From positions 2,666,001-2,730,000 of the forward strand of contig OZ004581.1 in the NCBI GenBank assembly GCA_963924555.1: a DNA stretch of 64,000 nt, in the 5' to 3' direction. This document shows, in pieces, positions 54,752 to 64,000 of the stretch. Source of the DNA: Crambe crambe (lineage: Eukaryota > Porifera > Demospongiae > Poecilosclerida > Crambeidae). Under the pieces are notes generated by a model that ran no database searches, was not told the origin of the DNA, and saw only the letters and a list, made by a program, of their open reading frames with translations. Position numbers and translations under genes: made by a program. The stretch's first letter is position 1. Each line of letters opens with the position of its first letter.

Positions 54752-57700
54752 TCAAATGACATCCTTGAAATTGGCATAACTATCAAACTTGTCGATGAAA
54801 TCTGCCAAAGTCTCGTGAACGAGAGCATAACATTCCTGGGAGGAGGAAGAAAGCCAGTGTAGTTACAACAGTCATAACTAGGCAGCTACATACTACTGTA
54901 GCTAGCAAGAAGCTATTTAGTTAAAGTCCTTGTTTTGTTCAAAATTACAATAATTTGCATGTCAGCTTTAAAAATAATTAATTATAATTATCACTTAATT
55001 TATTGCACAGCTATTGCATGGAAATCTTCTTGTTAGTTAACTTAAGGCTTCAGCAACTTACTGAATCAGATATAATTTGAGGCCTCTGTTGGCGTGCTGA
55101 CTTGATAAATTGGAAGATGTCCACACAGCCTTCAGTCTTTAGCCGCTCCATTTGAGCGTGTATGGTGATGAACGTTCCCGTACGACTCACTCCATCACTG
55201 CATGTACGTATAGAACAGTCGATCAAGTCATTACATTTACAGCGAAACCTTCGAATAATGGACAAGTTGGGGGCACTGAAATTTGTCCTTTATGATAATT
55301 ATAGAGAGGTCATTAATTTTAATACACAGAGTAGCTACTGGGACAATAGCAAGTGTCCTTTAATTACAAAGATCGAGGTGTCCTTTTATAGGAGTGTCCA
55401 TCATTCGGGAGGTTCTGTCCCATGGCCCAGGTATAGAAATTGAAATTGTAAGGTACACATACTGACACAGATTATAACATGGTCGAACTACTGTCAAGTA
55501 GCTACGTACTTCTGATTTTTATACTTTATACGTAGTTTCTCAAACATGCTTTTAGAAGAAAAATTAAGTAACTTCTGTTTAGCTATACATCAGCCCTGAA
55601 GCTACGTATGTGGAAAGTTAGAGCATGAGAGAAGTCACCTGTAAATTATGAATTCTGAATAACTTTGCTTACTTGCATACAACAATGATAGGAGAATTAT
55701 TGGAAGAGGACATTTGAGACTTGGATACCATTTCAACCATTTCCAGAAGAGTGCCAGTCTTGGGACGACCATTCTTTGGCCAATTCAAGTAGTGGAATAA
55801 AGTTAGGTTTCTTCTGTTGGAATTTGATACCTGTGAAATTAATAGGATGAAAAATGTACAAGCAGTCCTAGAAAATAGAAACATTTTCCTAGCATCAATA
55901 ATTATTATTATTTTAGCAAAATTTAACCCACGAAATTGAATAACCTATTTTGGAGGGAAAATTATTCTTTATGCAAAACTATGCAGAGCAATATTCATTC
56001 ATTGGTCACCATTACAATTGCATGGTCAGGTTGACATCATCCTGTGACTCACGTACCACAGCAGAACCTTTCTCTAATAACAGAGTAGTCACTGAAAAAT
56101 CATCGTATGAAGTGGTAGATTGCAGTGATACAGACACACCCCCGTAAGCCACAGTCGTGTTCTCTTTGCTTGGCCAGAAAGGATAACACGACTCTTTCTC
56201 TTCTTCCGCCATGTTACAAAGAAGGACTACAATCTCGGTCTTTGTCTGATCAACCATTGTCCAGAAATCCTTCACAGTGTGTGGTAAGGGGCCTTGGGTA
56301 GCGATGTATGCGTGGCGCTGTCTGTAACCCTGAAAGAAATAAAGTATAAATAAATGAAGTCTGGCTATAATTAGGGTTCCACTTCTCAGAACAGGTGCTA
56401 CTGCCATCAGACAAATACTAGGGAAAACCTTGTAGCTACATGGACATCCAGTACAGGTGGTATTGTGAGCTATTGCCATCAGAGAAATACTATAGGGAAA
56501 ACCTTGTACATGGATATCCAGTACAGGTAGTATTGTGAGCTATTGCCATCAGACAAATCCTACACTGTAAAAATAGAAGTGTTTTTTGTCCCAATACACA
56601 CACTGTTTTTGTTTTGGTGTGCATATTGGGACAATTTAGTGTGCAGTACACACTTTCATTTTTACGGTGTAGGGAAAACCTTGTACATGGACATCCAGTA
56701 CAGGTGGTATTGTGAGCTATTGCCATCAGAGAAATCCTAGGGTCAAACCTTGTACATGGACATCCAGTACAGGTGGTATTGTTAGCTTTAGCAGGGAAAA
56801 CCTTGTACATGCATGGACATCCAATACAGATGGTATTGTGAGCTATTGTCATCAGACAAATCCTAGGGAAAACCTTGTACATGAGCTATTGTCATCAGAT
56901 AGCCTTTAAGTAAGCATGATATCTAAACAAAAAGCAAAAGGATATACGTACATGCAGAAATAAAAAAACAGTGGAAGAAATATACAATCTGTATGTTATA
57001 CCCAAGCAGTCCCACCCTTGATATTGCCCTGCGTGCTTTACTGTCTGGAACCATTAGCTACATCATGATATACTCACATCCATGGGACTGGCATTGATGT
57101 AGTTCTGTGCAGAGCTCAAAAACAGTCGTGAGGAGTCATCTAATTCAACAAGAATAAGGTGAAAGTTATCAAACCATGCAGGTGCTTATACGTAAGTCAA
57201 CTTAGTACATTACATGGTACAATCTCTGGATATCGATTCTTTTCTCTATTTCCAGGTTTCAGTGCTTCAGAGCAACTGCTTTCAGATGGCTGCTTACTCA
57301 CGCTGTTCAGTAACTATAATACAAAGATGTAAATACCATGTCATGTACAAGTACAATTGAAATTAGCTACTTTGTCAGTATAATAATACAGTTTAATTAT
57401 ACACATCTACATAAAAAACATTTCTCTTCTTAATCTCTCTCTCTTCCTCCCTCTCTCCCTGTTCCCTCTCTCTTCCCCCTCCCTGTTCCCTCTCTCTTCC
57501 CTCCCTCTTCCCTCCCCCTTCCCTCCTTATTCCCTCCCCTCTTCTCTATTCTTCTTCCCTCCCTCTCTATTCCTCTTCCCTCCCTCTCCCCTACCTGAAA
57601 CTGAACATCGAAAGGGTTCTGTCTTTTCCCTGGCATTGTTTTCCTCATGAGGTTGACCTTTGCCCTCAGATTTGGAGCATTGATGACAGTGTCCCCACAA

Positions 57701-58830
57701 GTGATGTAATCATCCAAAGCATCGTGAATAAATATGTATTGAGACTGAAGAAAATTTCAAATAATAGTTAAAAAGTTATTAGCATTAGCCTCGGCCCCAG
57801 GCACTCTTTTGCGACCTGTCTAAAAGAGAGCCTGCAATGGTATCAGTTGTTTGCAGGCTTCCATCTACACTCTTTGGCCATAAATGGATGTTTATTCATT
57901 GAAAAAATAATCTAAGCATCAAATACTACAGACACTCTTTTGAGAGTATAAGTACTGCAGTGATGAATGGTATGGAAAAAAATAATAAAGAAAAGGAAAA
58001 AGGAATCTCACTCAATTGCCTGTATACTACTCGCATGCGCAAACCATTGATACCAGGCTCTATTTTCAATACAGTCTGGGGACGAGGCTATAGCCACCAT
58101 AATAATTATAGCGGGAAATTTTCATGGGGTAAAAATAAAGTTCAAGAGTTCAAGGGTTGTAGAGTAGTTGTAGGGTAGTTGTTCTAGTTGTAGAGTACAT
58201 GGTTTTAGAGTACATACATAAATCTAGTTATAAAGTCCACATGTTTCTGTTTCTGGAAGAAACACAGTAAAGTTTTTGTAGGATAGGGCATAGCAACATT
58301 TCACAGCATTTCAATGGAAACATGCCATGCCCTTTTGTATCCTATGAATTTCCTTATCAGGTTTCCTACAGGTTTCAGGCTAGGATATCATAGTGCTCAC
58401 CAATGTCTGCACCATTAGCACTCTTCTTTGCCTCATACTCTTTACAAAGTTGTGCACAGCGATGGTCTTCACATCCTCGATTCTTTCCAACATGGAATCC
58501 AAAGTGATGAAAGTGCCAGTCCTCCCTACTCCAGCACTGCAGTGCACTAGCAGTGGTCTGTCCTCAGTCTTCTTGTGACATTTTTGAATGTATCGGATGA
58601 AGTTGAGCAAAGCAAAGGCATGCTGGGGCACACCGTGGTCTGGCCATGATATGAAATGATAGTGCATCAAGTTGCGAGGAGGGGCTTGTTGGTCATCTGA
58701 TACCTGTTTTAGTGGATGTACATGTACCCTAAGTGTAGACTACGTATATAATATATATATTATATATATATACATATATGTTATGCAGCTGTTATGGTAA
58801 CCTTGAACTGCAAGCATAATTATTTTTAAT

Positions 58831-58910
<80 letters not shown>

Positions 58911-61900
58911 TCTTTCATATTATACATAATTATCTCAACTAACTTTTCTCAGTGAGAGTTGACGAACAATAAAGTCAGCCCTTTGTGAGATCAACAAGGT
59001 CCTGATGGAAAATTTTTTATCTGGGGTCAAAAATTCTTCACCTAGATTCTCACCCCAGTACTGCTCACACTTTGCCTGATGGAAAAAAAGATCTACATGA
59101 TTATATTAGCTACATGTGACACATGCGCATATGTTCATTTGATCTTTAACGCCACAAATGAAACATGCCCATAACACTTAGCAACAAACAGCTAGCTTTT
59201 CTGCAGCATTTTGTCATAGAGGTGCTAGACTTATCTAAGTGGATTGTAGGCGCTTGGCTTTCTAAGTGCTTGTGGTAAGCATTATACAGTCATGCATAGG
59301 ACATTATATATCATAAAGAGTGTCAGCAGGGATTCCATTGACTAGCTATATGGCTAAACCTGAGTAAATTGCAAATTATGTCTTACCCTTCCACCTTCAA
59401 TGCATTTGGTGAGCATCACTATGCTTTGGACCTGCTTCTCCCACACCATCCGGCAGAAGTCGCTTACAGTATTCTTCAGAGGTCCCTGGGCAGCTATGTA
59501 ACAACATGACTTCTTGTAGCCCTAAGCAGAAAAGGAAATTAGCTGTTTTAATAATCATAGCTAGCACAATGTATTACCAAAGAAGCCATCATTGCAAGCT
59601 AGTAAAAATTAATTAATGGACTGAATATGGACCAAAATCTAATTACAAGGGTTGTTGGTGCTAGTTTGGATAAAAGATTATAGGAACTGATGGAGATCAT
59701 AACTTACATCAATTGTGCAAGCATTGATGTAGTCTGAACACTCCTCTGATGGTAATGTTTCAAGGATAATTCGAGAATGATCATCTGTATAAAAGATAAT
59801 TAGTATACAACATAGCTTAGTCTCATGGTCAGCTATAATATAGTTCTTTTTCTATTCATAAAATGATTAGTATCTATTGACAGGGGTGGGGAAGCATTTC
59901 AAAAATGTTAGCAAGTATATTATATTAGCCTGACCATCCAGGACTTTTTTATTAGACAATTCCATTTTACGGTCATCTCTGGTACCATGTCTGAAAACAG
60001 GTGGCAGAATTTATTCCAAAAAGAAGACTGATTGGAATGACTCTCCAGTGTCATGGTAGAAGCAGCTTCTAGCTACAAAGCCATAGAGCAGCTAGTTATT
60101 GAAAATAAGCACCCTTGATTATTATTGTTCAGGCCATGTCCTGGTCAGCCTTAGCAAGCAGCCCCAGGCGATGCTAAATAAACTCACATGGAAAGATATT
60201 GCCATAGCGGTTCTTGACGACATTGAGTGGTAGTTTAGCAGTTTTATAGGAATTCACAGGATCAGAGCCTAAGGACTGAATGAACAGGAAGTTTTATAAT
60301 CATACAGTGTGGCTATGTAATCGTACAACGCAAAAGTGATTCTAAGAATAATGGCATGCAACTTTATATAGCTACGTATGTACCTGATATTCCTCCTGAA
60401 ACCCGTTATCTCTTTCACGATGCTGGACCAGCACATGATCTTTGAAGCTTGCCACATCAATAGATTGAGTATAATCCGAAACTATGTATATCCATACATC
60501 ATTACAATACATAATTAGATGGGAGGAGCCTTGGAAAGAGATCACTAGATTTTTCTGTGTAGTTTAGGTGTAGCTACAAGGCATGCATTAATCATTTTGC
60601 TAGAACTAAGACAGTCACATTGCTGTATGATTTTAGTGTAAAGTTTACAAGCTACATATAAAATGTACATGAGATGTAAAATTCAATTAAGTATAACTCA
60701 GGAACAAAATAGGGCATTAATTTGATTTAAAAGCCATGCAAATCTCTAGGTTAAGAGCTTTAGAATGATACCAATAACTCCGTTTTGAATTTCTGCTCCA
60801 TCAAGACCCCTTTTCTCAAGTACTATCACTATTGATTTAATTTAAGGACACTTAACTTCACAACAAAGGACAATCTTATTATACTCTATACAAAATAAAA
60901 GAGGATAGGATATATATATATTCTCTCTTCTAAGGATGTAAGTAAGGTTGGGTCATTATTTGGACTAGTATGATAAGAATAATCCAAGGTAAAATCAAAT
61001 AATATTATTAAACACATTCACATTTTTAAATTTTGGTTGACTAAAGACTATGTACTACTCGTAGTTGCCACATATAGTCTATACCTTTGTACGTATAATA
61101 CATTGGAACAAATTCATCAAAGCATACTTGAAAAAATTAGCTAATATTAACCGGAATGATATTAGATTCTACATGGGACTGTTTTCCCACTTACTCTCTG
61201 TAGTGATTTCCACACCAAGATCAATTGCTTCATTTTGTTTCCAATCGTCACTCAGAGAGAAGCTTTCAGACTTGCTGTCCTTACTGTGAGATATATCAGT
61301 CATTTCTATAGAGTCTGTTTCGACATCATAGATAGCATCTCCCTTCAAGTCACGTTCATACTTTGAAATCTTACTCTTGATGAAGTTCCTACATGAGTTA
61401 TGAGCAGTATAGAACAGTGGTAGAACAGTGGTAGCCAGGGTTTCATATAATTTTGACTTGGGGGGGGGGGGGGGGGGGGGGAGGTTGGGCCTCTTGATAT
61501 AATAATAACTATGGTGATTGCCAGAGCTATGAACAGTGACTTATGCAGACTGTTACCAGTATATTCCCCCCAATATATTAAATACAGGGTGGGCCACCCT
61601 GTTTTGATATCGATCTTCAAAGAAAGTGGGCTGGGTCTATGGCACTAATTGAATTTTATTCTCATACTTAAGCACCCTGTTTGAAAGTACAGCTAGGGGA
61701 GACTCTGCTGTTACGTAGTTACCCTGCTATTGTATACCTATTCCATAATAATATTATGATGATAACACATATATATGTACCTATTCCAAATGATGATAAC
61801 AGTACTGATTGCCAGAGCTATGAGCAGTACCACCACCACAACCACCACTACTATAGTAACTACAGTATTGCTCGAAGCAGTAGGAGGAGGAGGAGGAGGA

Positions 61901-64000
61901 GGAGGCAGCACTCGCACAGAAGGAGATACTGTGAGTTCAAAAAGTAAACTTTTAGCTCTGTAATGGCTGAAACATAATACATACAACCAATTTGAGCCCC
62001 AGGGGTAATGACAAAGACATGGCCAAAATTAACATGCACAATAATGAGCAAAGAAAGCCCACAAGGGGAAAAGAGTACTGTACTTGTGTATGTGGATGCA
62101 GTCTTTGGATTTGGCATTCTTTGCCAGCAGAGACTGTGCATGCTCTTAAAACTTACCTGGGCCAGTTGTATTACTGGATGTAAGAGTACTCATGGACACA
62201 TGATACGTCGTTCCTTCCTCCAGTCCTCCAATGACTGCACTGCTCTCACTTCCATCAACAACAAGGCTACTCCCATTCATCACTTGTCTTGTACTGCGAC
62301 TATCCTCCTTGCGATAGTAGATAAGATAGCGGATGAAGCCCCTGGCTTCCACCAGTGTCAAAGGTCGCCAGGTCACTAAAATACTTGTGTTGTTGTAGCG
62401 CTCGGTTGTGATGTTGCTTGGGGAAATGGTGGGCTCTGGACAGTGAAATAGTAACCAGTGTTATAGAACTATTGTTCAAAATGTCCAGTATACATAGCAT
62501 TATTGACTTGAGTAAAAGAAACTAACCTCCTTCTTGTGTGAAACAGTCAATCGACTGAGTCCTTCCACATCCATCCAGATTACGTGGAGTGACAGAGACT
62601 TGATATGGAATAAACCTCTCTAGTTATAAGATACAGTAATTTAGAGCATGGAGACATGATGATCATAAAGGTTTTTGAGTCTACATTGAGGGTGGTTTAT
62701 GTATGTACCTAATCCTTCCATCACTGTCACTTCAAAAACACCACTTTCTACAATTTGAGTGAATGGTGGAGAAAGAGGATTCAACGTCACTTCCCGGTTC
62801 ACTCCCTGAGAATACTTGAGAACCTTGATGGAGTATTCAAGGACTGTCGTTGGGTTGCTGATCGGTTGCATCCACACAAGGTTCAATTCAGATGACGATG
62901 GCTGTTGCAGGCACATCAAAGATCCAACTCCACCAGGTACTAAAGACATACAGATGTGAAAAAAATAATATGAATGAAAATTCAAAAGCTTAATCTATGT
63001 AGCCACTAGTGAGAGTCGATCACTGGTAGAAATTTAGATACAGTCATCCATTTTGGCATTTTTTCTCTCCATACGCATACAACCCTTAGGGCTGAAAATT
63101 GGTATGACTACGTATAGAACATTTAGTTCTCATAAAATTAGCTTATGAAACAAACTAATTCTATTGAATCTTTATCATGTTAGCTGAGAAAAATAAGCAG
63201 AACTACATGTATAGAACAGTTGATTTGGGACTATATCATTGATTTCGATGAAGCACAATAATTATTCCTGTGCTTTAGTGGCTAATTACAATATTCAATT
63301 TCTATAAACTAAGGCTGTTATCCGGTACAAATAGCTAATAAAGATACAAACCATTTCTCGAAATGAAAATTTGCTGAGAAACGCAAAACCCATTGATATC
63401 ACTTTCTGGGATCATCAAGCACCCAGAGACCACATAATTGCCATCATCCTCAGAAGAAAGTTGCTCAATCTGAAGGGAACCATCTTGAGAAACGTTGAAG
63501 CGGCCCTCTGTTGAAGTGATCGGGGAGTCATCAGGTCCTCTCCATTGGTAGGTGAAGGACCTCGAATTTGCAGTGTTATTGAGGAGAGATGTGCCAGCTC
63601 TGAGGGTCACACGATTATCACATGATCCACGAATGGGGATGACAGTGACAGGGAATGGAGGATATGCTGAGGAAAAGATTAATGATCGGTACATTAAAAC
63701 TTCCACATGCATCTATTCAAAATTTAGTGATGAATAATTATGTGACTAGATTTGAGAAAAGGTTTCACTCAAGTTTGAGATATTGGTACCAATATGAAGT
63801 AAGTATCAAAAAATAAGCTCTGATTTGGTTCCAAAATTAAAACGTACATTGCAATATTACTTACGTAGGATAGTCAGGTCACTTGTGGCCCTGCCTACAG
63901 ACCCAGCAATAAACAGATTTCCTTGAGGAGTAACTTCAACCATGCAGACATAGAGGCCACCATCGCGATCATTACTTCGAAGTGGAGAGAAGCTCAGCTC
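54752..64000 (-). CDS. Receptor-type protein tyrosine phosphatase, 5' end beyond the window
   Basis: Twenty exons join in frame: 64000-63865 (open), 63666-63352, 62939-62709, 62619-62527, 62435-62157, 61928-61781, 61388-61195, 60481-60384, 60275-60188, 59784-59708, 59521-59387, 59075-58944, 58703-58401, 57744-57595, 57313-57214, 57139-57078, 56329-56057, 55830-55673, 55197-55062, 54835-54752. The ectodomain has Ig-like (LYVCMVEV, then a second) and fibronectin III parts (ILVTWRPL), then a helix ([16 protein letters not shown]). Phosphatase D1 is complete: [32 protein letters not shown]2 is degenerate: WPKNG for WPD, and VCNDGVSRTG in the P-loop, keeping Cys and Arg. D1 should dephosphorylate membrane-proximal tyrosines. 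Ig plus FN3 plus D1/D2 suggests the LAR-like or R2B groups; I cannot decide which. Extracellular introns are all phase 1. Confidence 0.87.
55238..55422. mobile_element. MITE relic in a phosphatase intron
   Basis: The left part ACAGCGAAACCTTCGAATAA and TGGACA are mirrored by TGTCCATCATTCGGGAGGTT at the right. The style is that of the CAGTGGAACCTCC family. It begins 40 bp from the acceptor of the D2 P-loop exon. Confidence 0.45.
56390..56890. repeat. Intronic tandem repeat of about 65 bp
   Basis: Seven or so imperfect units contain AAACCTTGTACATGGACATC, CAGTACAGGTGGTATTGTGA and GCTATTGCCATCAGA. It lies in the phosphatase intron between exons 57139-57078 and 56329-56057. One unit is split by a MITE (56561-56671). 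Confidence 0.85.
56561..56671. mobile_element. MITE inside the intronic tandem repeat
   Basis: ACACTGTAAAAATAGAAGTG at the left is mirrored by CACTTTCATTTTTACGGTGT at the right; TGTCCCAATA and TATTGGGACA are mirrored further in. Length about 110 bp. Confidence 0.75.
57425..57593. repeat. Pyrimidine-rich tract abutting a phosphatase donor
   Basis: CCTCCCT/CTCTTCC-rich DNA begins directly after the donor of the exon 57744-57595. Its minus-strand frame (Glu/Arg/Gly) is an artefact. Confidence 0.85.
58829..58906. repeat. CT dinucleotide repeat
   Basis: About 39 CT units in the phosphatase intron between 59075-58944 and 58703-58401. Confidence 0.95.
61436..61495. repeat. Repeat copy with a poly-G tract in a phosphatase intron
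   Basis: CCAGGGTTTCATATAATTTT precedes a run of about 22 G. A like phrase precedes G/C runs at about 47270. Other long G or C runs lie at 27861-27882, 28203-28216, 41531-41556 and 41731-41749. Confidence 0.55.

Noticed and set aside
56012-56060. Read-through of the phosphatase exon beyond 56057 to a stop
   Set aside because: A good donor (GTG|GTACGT) at 56056 joins in phase to the next D2 exon.
1-64000. Retrovirus-like or LTR elements, tRNA and rRNA genes
   Set aside because: I looked for long direct terminal repeats, protease or integrase motifs, tRNA arms and conserved rRNA phrases and saw none; only a LINE fragment and small DNA elements are evident.

Overview
The window looks like a stretch of a demosponge nuclear genome. 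It is AT-rich, its genes have many short introns (53 to 90 bp is common) with GT/AG borders, the intergenic DNA is full of small foldback DNA elements, and it carries a tandem array of NACHT-LRR genes of the kind known from sponges. I cannot name the species from sequence alone.

Layout. At 1-2086 (minus) there is the 5' part of a RING/TRAF-type zinc finger gene, followed by a DCAF10-like WD40 gene (3189-4639, minus). A composite element with terminal inverted repeats (4766-7449) separates DCAF10 from a plus-strand aspartylglucosaminidase-family gene of eight exons (7486-11375) that includes a 16-bp microexon. From 13 to 39 kb on the minus strand lies an array of NLR genes. Three copies look intact (13040-22947, 28434-33185, 33711-38219) and share one three-exon plan with the same intron phases: exon 1 is a short hydrophilic N-terminus, exon 2 a death-fold-like domain, exon 3 NACHT plus leucine-rich repeats. 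Four relics lie in or around the array (11437-11523, 23374-25370, 27719-27860, 38738-39060).

From 40 to 52.6 kb on the plus strand there are four tandem three-exon genes for type I membrane proteins: signal peptide, two Ig-like domains, one transmembrane helix. Their cytoplasmic tails are unrelated or nearly so. The first has a tail of about 570 residues with one ITIM-like tyrosine motif; the other three have short charged tails. From 54.7 kb to the right edge, on the minus strand, lies a 20-exon receptor protein tyrosine phosphatase (Ig, fibronectin III, transmembrane, active D1, degenerate D2), open at its 5' end. A relic of its last exon sits between Ig genes 3 and 4.

The cytosolic NLRs, the Ig receptors with variable tails, the receptor phosphatase and the TRAF-type ligase are all families used in recognition or signalling, so the window may be part of an immune or self/non-self recognition locus. 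That is an inference from gene families and tandem duplication, not something the sequence proves.
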